A stretch of 8,691 nt of DNA from Flavihumibacter sp. Its GTDB lineage: Bacteria > Bacteroidota > Bacteroidia > Chitinophagales > Chitinophagaceae. The stretch spans positions 1-8,691 of the forward strand of contig JALOMU010000038.1 of the NCBI GenBank assembly GCA_025455285.1, written 5' to 3'. The number at the start of each line of letters is the position of its first letter. The stretch's first letter is position 1. Below are positions 1-7,803 of the stretch, piece by piece. A program made the position numbers and the translations under genes. The notes beneath the pieces are model-generated. The model searched no databases and was not told where the DNA came from. It saw nothing but the letters and a program-made list of their open reading frames with translations.

Positions 1-10
1 TTTGCGGCCC

Positions 11-1951
11 ATGTTAGTAGGATTACAGAATGTTACGTTTGAATTTGGTGCGCGGGTCATTGTATCCGAAGCTACCTGGCATATCCAGCCCAATGAGCGA
101 ATTGGCCTGATCGGTTTTAATGGTACAGGCAAGTCGACCCTGCTCAAATTAATCGTTGGACAATACCAACCTTCAGCGGGAACCGTTGAAAAAAGCCGGG
201 GTACCACCATTGGTTACCTGCACCAGGATTTGCTCAGTTTTGAAACCACACAGTCCATCCTGGAAGTAGCCCTGACTGCTTTTGAACGGGTGCAACAGTT
301 GGAGAAGGAAATCGAAGAACTGGGAAAAGAACTGGAACGTACCGGGGATGAAAAAACACTCCACCAGTATTCGGACAAACTTCACGAACTGGAAACCCTT
401 GGAGGATATGATATTCATCATCGCACCGAAGAAGTTTTGCATGGATTGGGCTTTTCACAGGAAGACCTGGCCCGGCCCTACCAGGAGTTCAGCGGAGGTT
501 GGAGGATGCGGGTATTATTAGCCAAAATGATCCTGCAACAACCGGATTTATTATTACTCGACGAACCGACGAACCACCTCGATCTCCCTTCCATTGAATG
601 GCTGGAAAAATATTTGCTGCATTATAGGGGGTCTGTTGTAATTGTGAGTCACGATAAGTTTTTCCTCAACCGTATGGTCACCAAAATCGTGGAAGTGTAT
701 CAACGGCAATTGCATATTTATTCCGGCAATTACGAATTTTACGAAACCGAAAAAGCCCTTCGGGTCGAATTACAGCAACGGGCTTTTGAAAACCAGCAGG
801 AATACATCCGTCAACAGGAGCGATTCATTGAACGGTTTCGTGCGAAGGCTACGAAAGCCGCACAGGCCCAGAGTGCCATGAAGCGACTGGATAAGTTGGA
901 CAGGATTGAGGAAGTAGAAATTGAACGGCCGAATATCAAGATCAACTTCCGAATTGATAAAACACCTGGTAAAATCCTGGTAGAACTCAAAAACGTCACA
1001 AAGAAATACGGTGATAATATCATCGTTGAGAAAAGTTCTGCTGAAATTGAAAGGGGTGATAAAATCGCACTAATTGGTGCAAATGGCAAAGGAAAATCAA
1101 CCCTATTGAGAATCATTGCAGGCATTGAAAATTTTGACGGCGATCGCAAGTGGGGCCATAATGTGGAAGAAGCCTTTTATGCCCAGCACCAGTTGGAAGC
1201 ATTGGATATCAACAATACATTACTGGATGAAATGAAAACCTGTGGTAGTCAGAAAACAGAGCAGGAATTAAGAACATTGCTGGGATGTTTTTTATTCAGT
1301 GGTGATGACACCGATAAAAAAATCAGGGTACTCAGTGGGGGCGAAAAAGCAAGGGTGGCATTGGCCAAAACGATTGTCAGCAAAGCAAATTTCCTGATGC
1401 TGGATGAACCGACCAACCACCTGGATATGCATTCCGTGGAATTATTGGTTGAGTCGTTGAATAAATACGAAGGAAGTTTTATCCTGGTAAGTCACGACCG
1501 TTATTTTATCTCCAAAGCGGCGAATAAGATCTGGGAAATCGTCGATCACCAGATCAAGGAATTTAAAGGAACCTATGCCGAATGGGTAGATTGGAAAGAA
1601 CGCATGGCAAAACAGCGAGAACAGAAAGAAGGGAAAGAAGTGGCTGCCCCGGTTGTTCAGCAGGTAACCGAAATTAAAGCTGCAGCGCCGGTTTTAAATC
1701 GTGAGCAGAAGAAGGAATTACAGAAAGTACAACGACAGTTTAACCAGGTCGAGGAAAAGATCGCCCGAATGAAAGAAGAAAAAACAAAACTGGAAGCAGC
1801 GCTGGCAGATCCTTCCACCTACTCTGATAGACAGAAATTCGCGGCAGCTGAATTGGCTTACAAAAAGAATAGTGAGTCTTTGGATGCCTTGAACCAGGAA
1901 TACGAAACTTTGTTTGAAAAGATCCTTTCGATGGAAACAGAAATGGACTAA
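11..1951 (+). CDS. ABC-F family ATPase (ribosome-associated, Uup/YheS-like architecture)
   Basis: This is a soluble twin-ATPase of the ABC-F class. Such proteins have no membrane domain and act on the ribosome near the E site, helping stalled or difficult translation. From the ATG at 11 it is 646 aa. The first ABC domain has Walker A GFNGTGKST (35-43), signature SGGWR (161-165) and Walker B with LLDEPTNHLD (catalytic D184/E185). A charged helical linker at about 245-312 matches the P-site tRNA interaction motif. The second ABC domain has GANGKGKST (356-364), LSGGEK (Ser442) and LLDEPTNHLD-type Walker B (D465/E466). After a spacer, 562-646 is a Lys/Glu-rich coiled coil, the ABC-F C-terminal domain. 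A TTG at position 2 is also in frame, but the family normally begins at MLxxLQNVTF, so ATG 11 is preferred; a start upstream of the window cannot be excluded. The linker is not visibly extended as in antibiotic-resistance ABC-Fs, so a housekeeping role is more likely. The patatin gene follows 11 nt downstream. Confidence 0.95.
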   Translation: MLVGLQNVTFEFGARVIVSEATWHIQPNERIGLIGFNGTGKSTLLKLIVGQYQPSAGTVEKSRGTTIGYLHQDLLSFETTQSILEVALTAFERVQQLEKEIEELGKELERTGDEKTLHQYSDKLHELETLGGYDIHHRTEEVLHGLGFSQEDLARPYQEFSGGWRMRVLLAKMILQQPDLLLLDEPTNHLDLPSIEWLEKYLLHYRGSVVIVSHDKFFLNRMVTKIVEVYQRQLHIYSGNYEFYETEKALRVELQQRAFENQQEYIRQQERFIERFRAKATKAAQAQSAMKRLDKLDRIEEVEIERPNIKINFRIDKTPGKILVELKNVTKKYGDNIIVEKSSAEIERGDKIALIGANGKGKSTLLRIIAGIENFDGDRKWGHNVEEAFYAQHQLEALDINNTLLDEMKTCGSQKTEQELRTLLGCFLFSGDDTDKKIRVLSGGEKARVALAKTIVSKANFLMLDEPTNHLDMHSVELLVESLNKYEGSFILVSHDRYFISKAANKIWEIVDHQIKEFKGTYAEWVDWKERMAKQREQKEGKEVAAPVVQQVTEIKAAAPVLNREQKKELQKVQRQFNQVEEKIARMKEEKTKLEAALADPSTYSDRQKFAAAELAYKKNSESLDALNQEYETLFEKILSMETEMD

Positions 1952-1962
1952 CTTCATGGTGT

Positions 1963-4233
1963 ATGAAACCATGGTGGATTTCCCGGATTATCCTATTGTT
2001 CCTTTTTATCCCTTATTTCAACCTGCAGGCCCAAACCAATAAGCAACGACCAAAAATCGGACTAACCCTGAGTGGAGGCGGTGCAAAAGGTCTGGCGCAT
2101 ATTGGTATTCTTAAAGCAATAGATTCAGCAGGATTACAGATTGATTATGTAACCGGTACTTCCATGGGAGCCATCGTGGGTAGTTTGTATGCTATCGGAT
2201 ATTCTGGTGATTCCATCTTACAAATAGCTCGCAGTATGGACTGGAATGTATTGCTCAGCAACCGTTCCTCGCTGCAGGCTTTCATAATGGAAGAAAAAAA
2301 TGAGTATGGCCGGTACGCCCTGGAACTACCAATGGAAAAAGGCAGGTTCCGTATTCCATCCGGTGTATTGGAAGCGGAAGAACTCTGGCTCAAATTCAAT
2401 GAGCTTTACAATCCGGTTTATGGAGTGAAAGATTTCAATTTATTCAAGCGCCCCTTTAAATGTATTGCAACGGACCTGGAAACAGGGGATGCGGTTGTAC
2501 TTGACCGGGGAGATTTGATATCCGCTGTTCGCTCCAGCATGGCTATTCCTTCCGTATTTACTGCGGTAGAAATCGGAGGCAAAAAACTGGTGGACGGTGG
2601 ACTGATCCGCAATTTCCCGGTTAGTGATGTCCGAAATATGGGTGCGGAAATCGTAATCGGCAGCAGCGTAAGCAGTGGACTATTATCAGCAGATAAAATC
2701 ACTTCCCCCGTTCAGATTCTAATGCAGATCGCTTTCTTTAAAGAAGCAAATTTAAGTAGGCAGGAAGTAGCATTGACAGATTATTATATTGAACACCCGG
2801 TATCCAACTATTCAGCAGGGAGCTTTAATTCAAGCGACAGTATTCTTGCCATAGGTTTGCGGATGGGAGACTTGCATTATCCCTATTTCAAAAAACTGGC
2901 AGATAGCCTCAATGCAATTTATGGTCCGCCTGCGAAAGTGGAATTTCCGCTGGTACGTGAAAAAATCACCATCCGTCACATAATCAACGATAGCCTGCGC
3001 TATATCACCAAACCGTTTTTACGAAGGATGCTGGGACTGAAAGAAGGAGCTGCATATACGGTGAAAGAAATGGAAGATGCCATCAGGCAGGCTTTTGGAA
3101 CCCGTTACTTCAATCGGCTGTATTATCAACTTGAACCGGTTCAAGGCGAAGAAGGAGTAGCAGATATGCATTTGATTGCAGAAGAAAACGCTCCTGTTAC
3201 TGCGAAACTGGCTGTTCATTTCAACACCTTAAGCGATATGAGCCTGATCGTGAATCTCAGTTTCAGGGATTTCCTGGGTAAACAAAGCCGAACAACGATC
3301 GGGGCCGCCATTTCGGAAAATTTCCGTTTTCGCGCAGAACACAGCCAGGTATTTGGCACACCTAAAGTGCCATTAGCCTGGATATCGGAGTATTATTTTG
3401 AGAGGCAGGAATTTCCTACTTACAACAATTATAAAGCAAGCGGGCTTGGCCGGGAGTTGAGTACTTCGGTTGATACCCGACTACAACTTGCCTATAAAAG
3501 AAGACAGTCGTACGCCCTCGGAATCCATTGGGAAAGAGCTTCCTTTAAACCGCTGACGGAAGCCCTGCAAACGGTTGAAGGCAGAATTCGTTATTTGCAA
3601 GGGTATTTCCGGTATGAATACAATTCTCACGACCGTCTCTTTCTTCCAAGGCGGGGAACCTATACCCTGTTTGAGCCTTCGATTATGTTTGCGCAACAAC
3701 CCAATGCCATTTTCTATGTAGCTGGTGCGCCAATACTTAATATTGATTCACTCGGTTTGACTTTCGGAAGTTTTGCCCGACTCCGTTTCCAGATTCAAAA
3801 AGTAATACCGATTCGCAAACGATCGTATTTAACTCTGCAAGGTGAAGCCGCTGGCAATTTCAATGCATCGCAATTTTTATTCCACGACTTCCTGGTGGGT
3901 GGGATGAAACCTATAATGCGTAACCAGGTAAGTTTTGCCGGTATTCAGGATGCAGCTCTTACTACCAACAGTTTGATAAAAGGGGCTGCCAACTGGCGCT
4001 ACCAGATTACGGGAGCTGTTTATACCGCACTAACTTTTAATCTGATGTACACCAGTTTTCTGAAACAACCAATTGAGGCACAAACGAACCGCCTGTTAAG
4101 CGGTTATGCTTTCACGTTAGGGATAGATTCACCTATCGGTCCGCTTGAGTTCAGTCTTATGTATGGAGACCAGTCGCGGTTTATACGTAACTACGTAAAC
4201 CTTGGTTTCAGGTTCTCCCGACAAATGTTCTAG
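1963..4233 (+). CDS. Patatin-like phospholipase with POTRA and BamA-like outer-membrane barrel
   Basis: This is probably a lipid acyl hydrolase carried to the outer membrane by its own barrel, an architecture like the type Vd (PlpD-like) autotransporters. The 756 aa protein starts with a Sec signal peptide (hydrophobic 8-19, likely cleavage after A23 in LQAQ). The patatin domain is at about 30-225: oxyanion loop GGGAKG (38-43), nucleophile elbow GTSMG with Ser67, and DGG with Asp211, so the Ser-Asp dyad is intact. Residues about 330-410 read as one POTRA module. The rest, to 756, is rich in alternating aromatic and polar residues and ends in phenylalanine (SRQMF), as expected for a barrel inserted by BAM, with room for about 16 strands. 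Total length is close to PlpD (about 730 aa). It lies 11 nt after the ABC-F gene and is probably cotranscribed with it. Whether the patatin domain is cleaved off, faces outward or stays in the periplasm cannot be read from sequence. The lipid substrate is unknown. Confidence 0.93.
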   Translation: MKPWWISRIILLFLFIPYFNLQAQTNKQRPKIGLTLSGGGAKGLAHIGILKAIDSAGLQIDYVTGTSMGAIVGSLYAIGYSGDSILQIARSMDWNVLLSNRSSLQAFIMEEKNEYGRYALELPMEKGRFRIPSGVLEAEELWLKFNELYNPVYGVKDFNLFKRPFKCIATDLETGDAVVLDRGDLISAVRSSMAIPSVFTAVEIGGKKLVDGGLIRNFPVSDVRNMGAEIVIGSSVSSGLLSADKITSPVQILMQIAFFKEANLSRQEVALTDYYIEHPVSNYSAGSFNSSDSILAIGLRMGDLHYPYFKKLADSLNAIYGPPAKVEFPLVREKITIRHIINDSLRYITKPFLRRMLGLKEGAAYTVKEMEDAIRQAFGTRYFNRLYYQLEPVQGEEGVADMHLIAEENAPVTAKLAVHFNTLSDMSLIVNLSFRDFLGKQSRTTIGAAISENFRFRAEHSQVFGTPKVPLAWISEYYFERQEFPTYNNYKASGLGRELSTSVDTRLQLAYKRRQSYALGIHWERASFKPLTEALQTVEGRIRYLQGYFRYEYNSHDRLFLPRRGTYTLFEPSIMFAQQPNAIFYVAGAPILNIDSLGLTFGSFARLRFQIQKVIPIRKRSYLTLQGEAAGNFNASQFLFHDFLVGGMKPIMRNQVSFAGIQDAALTTNSLIKGAANWRYQITGAVYTALTFNLMYTSFLKQPIEAQTNRLLSGYAFTLGIDSPIGPLEFSLMYGDQSRFIRNYVNLGFRFSRQMF

Positions 4234-4276
4234 CTTGTTTTCAGGTCCAGCCTTGCTTTTATAAAATCTGAAACCA
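4203..4276. repeat. Inverted repeat spanning the convergent gene ends
   Basis: A perfect 9-bp inverted repeat, TGGTTTCAG (4203-4211) and CTGAAACCA (4268-4276), brackets the shared stop codons with a 56-nt loop. A third partial copy, TTTCAG (4239-4244), could pair with the right arm instead, leaving a 23-nt loop. That loop contains the 10-bp palindrome TTTTATAAAA (4257-4266). No U-tract follows the arms, so it is not a classic intrinsic terminator. Both arms are coding sequence and the match may be chance. Confidence 0.25.
4230..4233. other. Shared CTAG: overlapping convergent stop codons
   Basis: The + strand patatin gene ends in TAG at 4231-4233 and the - strand hutG-like gene ends in TAG read from 4232 to 4230. 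The two stops lie in one self-complementary CTAG. There is no intergenic DNA between the converging transcription units, so any termination signal must lie inside the opposite gene. Confidence 0.95.
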
Positions 4277-5291
4277 GGTAGGCGATTAACTGGCCAATGG
4301 TATCATTTTTTCTTCCATCACTCAATTGTGCAGCGCCTTCGCATATATGAAGATAGGCCGGTTTTAGATCCTGTGCCGTAAACTGAATGTATTTCCTGGC
4401 CTGCAAAACGGTAATACCAGAAGCAGAGCAGGCACTGGAAAGTGTTTCTTCAATTACATCGAGGTCCAGTTCAATGCCGCAATAATTTTCGTCCAGGAAA
4501 TTGGTTGCATGTGCCACGGCCTGCAAGAAATTTCGTTTTTCCTGAAGGAAAATATCTTCGTATGTAATCAGATCCAGGAAAGGGTTGTTGACAAAATCCA
4601 ACCAGATATTCTGTTGTATATAGGCTTCTTTTACTCCAATCACGCAGTATTTCTGAAGATAGCCATCTTCCTCTGCATAACGAAAACCGTTTCCTGAATG
4701 ACGGCCTTCAGCAGGACGAAAATCAGTATGTGCATCCAGGTTGATGACATTGATCTGGGCAAGTGGAAGACGGCCTGATTTTAATAGACCTTTGGCTGCG
4801 CCTTTGATCAGCGGATATGCATTGTTATGACCACCACCTATTGCAATCGGAATTTTTCCTGCTGCGGTAATATGTTTGGCAAGTTGCTCCACTTCCTCAT
4901 CAATCTGGTTTACAGCATGCCGGTAGGCCTCAATCTTTTCTTCTTCCGAACGGGCATGATTTTCAATGAGGTATTGAAGGTCGCCGAAATCAAAATGTCC
5001 CAAGAGCAAAATTTCCTCTCCCGATAGAAAATCATTACTCTGCATATTCAGCAGGCTGCTTAGAAAAGGGAGCCAGGCGGAGTCCGTTCCTCCTTTCCCA
5101 TAATTGGCTTTTACACCAATATCTTCCGGTATGCCAAATAAAATATAATTCGCCTGGCATTTATGTAATTTTTCTTCAAACTGATCGGGATGTGTTAATA
5201 CCTGCAATCGTTCCCCCAATTTGGTTTCGAATCTTCGGAGGCGGGTCAGATAGAGGATATCTTCCTTGTTGTAAAATTTAAAATGATTCAT
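4230..5291 (-). CDS. hutG: Arginase-fold hydrolase, probable formimidoylglutamase
   Basis: This is a member of the arginase/agmatinase/formimidoylglutamase family, binuclear Mn enzymes. If HutG, it hydrolyses N-formimidoyl-L-glutamate to glutamate and formamide, the last step of histidine breakdown, in the cytoplasm. The 353 aa protein keeps the metal ligands: GGGH (His155), DAHTD (Asp186, His188, Asp190) and LDLD (Asp276, Asp278), with a downstream acidic residue in HICEGA (Glu318). The third motif reads ELDLDVIE, not the usual SxDxDxxDP of arginases, so it belongs to a divergent branch. The HutG assignment rests mainly on hutI in the same unit, since HutI makes HutG's substrate. Arginase, agmatinase or another ureohydrolase remains possible. 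The ATG at 5291 lies 12 nt after the antiporter stop, with no Shine-Dalgarno sequence. The gene ends in the CTAG shared with the convergent patatin gene. Confidence 0.83.
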   Translation of the reverse strand: MNHFKFYNKEDILYLTRLRRFETKLGERLQVLTHPDQFEEKLHKCQANYILFGIPEDIGVKANYGKGGTDSAWLPFLSSLLNMQSNDFLSGEEILLLGHFDFGDLQYLIENHARSEEEKIEAYRHAVNQIDEEVEQLAKHITAAGKIPIAIGGGHNNAYPLIKGAAKGLLKSGRLPLAQINVINLDAHTDFRPAEGRHSGNGFRYAEEDGYLQKYCVIGVKEAYIQQNIWLDFVNNPFLDLITYEDIFLQEKRNFLQAVAHATNFLDENYCGIELDLDVIEETLSSACSASGITVLQARKYIQFTAQDLKPAYLHICEGAAQLSDGRKNDTIGQLIAYLVSDFIKARLDLKTS

Positions 5292-5303
5292 ATGGCAGCA
5301 TAG

Positions 5304-6536
5304 TTAAAAAATGTCAGTTCGATCTGAAAAAGCCGGCTCTTCTACCAACTCCAATGGTTTTTTCTTGTAAAGCAGCATACCCAGGGTCATTATCGCTCCC
5401 GTTACAAGAATGATAAAAAAAAGTATTCCTTCATTGAAATTGGCAAGTTTCATTTCCTGAGGAATTTTATAAAACAGTACAATTGTAATGAGTCCGCGTG
5501 GAATGAAAAAAACTTCCGGAAATACATTGGTCTTGAGAAAAAACCGGAAATACAGGAAGCGGACGGCAAAAAGACTGAGAACGATTACACCTCCTACCTG
5601 CAATACTTCATTCTGTAGCATCATATTGAAGTCGATGGAAAAACCAAAAAGGATAAAAAAGAAAGTACGTATCAAAAAAGAAGATTCAGCTGTAATGGAA
5701 TGAAGTAACTGGTTTAAATTATTTACCTGTTCCTGTGGAAACTGTTGCTGAATCCAGGGCACTGATTTGAACAGGTGCCAGTTGTTGATCATAAGACCAA
5801 AGGCCAGGATAATAATCAGCGAAGGCAGGTGCAACATTTTACCTCCCGCGTAGATCAATACTAAAAGAGAGAAAACCAGGAAAAATTTTATTGAAAGTTT
5901 GGTTCGGGTCATAATGAACAAAAGCAGGATGGATACCAGTACGGATAAGAGAATACTAAGCAGGAGGTTCCCGGAGAAAACACCAATTGATTTGAGGGAA
6001 AAGATCTCCGGAGATGCGAAATAATTGAACAACATGATACCCAGGATATCCGAAAAGGAGGCCTCGTAAACCAAAAAATCCTTTTTTTCTTCTGTCAGGG
6101 CATGCAGGCTGGGTAAAACAATAGAGCTGCTGATAATGGATAACGGTATTGCATATACGATACAGTTAAGAAGCGGTTGTTGCAGGTATTCGTATAATAT
6201 ATAGCTTATTAGAGAGGTAGATAGCAGTAGAATAATTAAGGCTGAAAGAAAAGAGTCGCGAATTAGTTTGATTCGGGAGGATTTAAGTTCCAGATCAAGG
6301 CCAGCTTCCAGTACGATCATGATAAGCCCCACCACTCCCAAAGATTCCACCACCAGAAGAGGCACGTTTAGCTCATATTCATAGGCCTCTGCAATGAGTC
6401 GAATACCCATCCCGGCCAACAGTAATAAAAGTACAGACGGCACTCTGATATAGCGGCTACCAATTGAAAAAAGGTAAGATACCACAACCACACAACACAG
6501 AACGATCAGTAATAATTCGGATTCAATGGATTCCAT
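5304..6536 (-). CDS. CPA-type cation:proton antiporter
   Basis: This is an inner-membrane protein of 410 aa made almost wholly of hydrophobic segments (about 11-13 helices), consistent with a monovalent cation/proton antiporter of the CPA superfamily. The ion-site helix reads YEASFSDILGIMLF: Glu158 and Asp163 sit at the spacing of the CPA1 motif ExxxND, but Ser162 replaces the usual Asn. Later conserved-looking positions are Glu284 and Arg290 in AESSFLIRTFF, and the IPRGLI segment with Arg347. It ends with a short charged tail of about 20 residues, and there is no RCK/TrkA or other regulatory domain as found in KefB/KefC-type proteins. The ATG at 6536 lies 27 nt after the hutI stop and the stop lies 12 nt before hutG, so it is probably cotranscribed with both. 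The sequence does not decide between Na+ and K+. A KefB-like annotation is also possible. Confidence 0.9.
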   Translation of the reverse strand: MESIESELLLIVLCCVVVVSYLFSIGSRYIRVPSVLLLLLAGMGIRLIAEAYEYELNVPLLVVESLGVVGLIMIVLEAGLDLELKSSRIKLIRDSFLSALIILLLSTSLISYILYEYLQQPLLNCIVYAIPLSIISSSIVLPSLHALTEEKKDFLVYEASFSDILGIMLFNYFASPEIFSLKSIGVFSGNLLLSILLSVLVSILLLFIMTRTKLSIKFFLVFSLLVLIYAGGKMLHLPSLIIILAFGLMINNWHLFKSVPWIQQQFPQEQVNNLNQLLHSITAESSFLIRTFFFILFGFSIDFNMMLQNEVLQVGGVIVLSLFAVRFLYFRFFLKTNVFPEVFFIPRGLITIVLFYKIPQEMKLANFNEGILFFIILVTGAIMTLGMLLYKKKPLELVEEPAFSDRTDIF

Positions 6537-6563
6537 ATTGTAATATACAGAATGGAGGTGGTA

Positions 6564-7799
6564 TTATTTTACCTGGCAGCCTTTCAGGTAAACCTGTTCG
6601 ATGCAGGATTCACCAAAAGCATAGGGCAAATAAGCAAGGGAAGGTATGGTTCTGGTGAGCAGCAGATTCGCCCATTTTCCCGGGTAAATCGAACCGGCTA
6701 CCTTTTCCAATTGCATGGCAAAGGCGCCGTTGATAGTAGTTGCCTGCAATGCTTCTTCGGGCAACATGCGAAGCTGGATACAGGCCATTGAGAAAACCTG
6801 CTGCATATTAAAGGAAGGCGATGAACCAGGGTTATAATCTGAGGCCAGTGCGAGGGCTGCACCGGCTTTCAGCAGTTCACGCGCCGGAGGATAGGGCATC
6901 CGGAGAAAATAGGCTGCACCAGGCAGAAGGGTACCAATCGTTGCAGAAGCAGCCAAAGCTGTTATTGTTTCTTCATCCATTGATTCCAGATGATCCACTG
7001 AGAGGGCTCCTACCAGGATACCTGCCTGTACGCCTCCGGAAACGCTTAACTGGTTGGCATGTATCTTGGGAATAAGTCCGATGCTTTTACCTGCTTCGCA
7101 AATGCGGATGGTTTCTTTCGGTGTGAAAAATCCCTTCTCACAAAAAACATCAATATAATCCGCCAGCTTTTCATCACGGATCACTGGCAATAGTTCGTTA
7201 ATGAGTAACCGGATATATGATTCGCGATTTTCTTTGAATTCCGGAGGAATTGCATGTGCTCCAAGAAAAGATGCTTTTATCGGCAAGCGATGATGAGCTT
7301 TCAATTGTTTGATCACCCGAAGCATCTTCAATTCCGCATCTACCGTTAATCCATAACCGCTTTTAATTTCAACTGCCCCGGTTCCGGCTGCAGCGATTTT
7401 ATCCAATTTTGTCATGGACTCCCGAAACAGCTGTTCCTCCGCCATGGCTGCCAACTTAGCTGCAGATGCATGAATTCCACCACCTTTTGCTGCTATCTCA
7501 GCATAGGTTTTTCCATTGATTTTATCTACAAATTCAGCTTCCCGGCTACCGGCAAACACCAGGTGCGTATGCGAATCACAAAACGAAGGCAGGATAAACC
7601 GATTGGAGCAATTAAGTATCCGATCCGCTGCCGGAGGTGCCTGCTCTTCTTCCCTGCCGTAACTATGAATGCATTCGTCTTCAATAAGCAACCAGGCGTT
7701 TTCAAGGGATGGAAGCATCGCCAGTTCATAACCCCGTAGCGGCGCATCCGGTTGACCAATGCCCACTAATGACTTAATATGACGAAACAGTATTCGCAT
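6564..7799 (-). CDS. hutI: Imidazolonepropionase
   Basis: This amidohydrolase-superfamily enzyme opens the ring of 4-imidazolone-5-propanoate to give N-formimidoyl-L-glutamate, the third step of histidine degradation, in the cytoplasm. With the chosen start it has 411 aa, normal for HutI. Metal-site residues are in place: HTH (His77, His79) in SHTHLVFAGSREAEF, His247 in KIHANQ, and Asp321 in ASDYNPGS. Family motifs KSGYGL, FLGAHAIPPEF (His182), DHLESM (His270) and the NPGSSPSFNMQ stretch are all present. The frame is also open upstream, with in-frame ATGs at 7811 and 7850, but those starts would overlap the Mur ligase by 11 and 50 nt. The ATG at 7799 gives MRILFRHIKSLVG and begins 1 nt after the Mur ligase stop, so it is preferred; 7811 is the main alternative. 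The antiporter and probable hutG follow in the same unit. Histidase and urocanase are not in the window. Confidence 0.94.
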   Translation of the reverse strand: MRILFRHIKSLVGIGQPDAPLRGYELAMLPSLENAWLLIEDECIHSYGREEEQAPPAADRILNCSNRFILPSFCDSHTHLVFAGSREAEFVDKINGKTYAEIAAKGGGIHASAAKLAAMAEEQLFRESMTKLDKIAAAGTGAVEIKSGYGLTVDAELKMLRVIKQLKAHHRLPIKASFLGAHAIPPEFKENRESYIRLLINELLPVIRDEKLADYIDVFCEKGFFTPKETIRICEAGKSIGLIPKIHANQLSVSGGVQAGILVGALSVDHLESMDEETITALAASATIGTLLPGAAYFLRMPYPPARELLKAGAALALASDYNPGSSPSFNMQQVFSMACIQLRMLPEEALQATTINGAFAMQLEKVAGSIYPGKWANLLLTRTIPSLAYLPYAFGESCIEQVYLKGCQVK

Positions 7800-7803
7800 T
7801 TTA
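7797..7803 (-). other. Stop-start junction TAAAATG
   Basis: On the - strand the Mur ligase stop TAA (7803-7801) is followed by a single A and then the hutI ATG (7799-7797). Such spacing usually means translational coupling by reinitiating ribosomes. It supports one messenger RNA for the ligase and hutI, and it supports the 7799 start of hutI. Confidence 0.7.

Noticed and set aside
2..10. In-frame TTG giving a three-residue longer ABC-F protein
   Set aside because: The family starts at the ATG at 11; the TTG lies at the window edge and adds only Leu/Met-Arg-Pro.
811..1149. 112 aa open frame on the - strand inside the ABC-F gene
   Set aside because: It lies opposite the conserved linker and second Walker A of the ABC-F protein and has no domain signal, so it is a shadow frame.
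4245..4262. Intrinsic terminator for the + strand unit before the TTTT at 4257
   Set aside because: The only stem before the T-run is about 3 bp (AGG/CCT), too weak for a terminator.
6537..6563. Possible internal promoter before the antiporter
   Set aside because: The 27-nt gap is AT-rich on the coding strand (TATATTAC) but does not match the Bacteroidota TAnnTTTG box and lies too close to the ATG.
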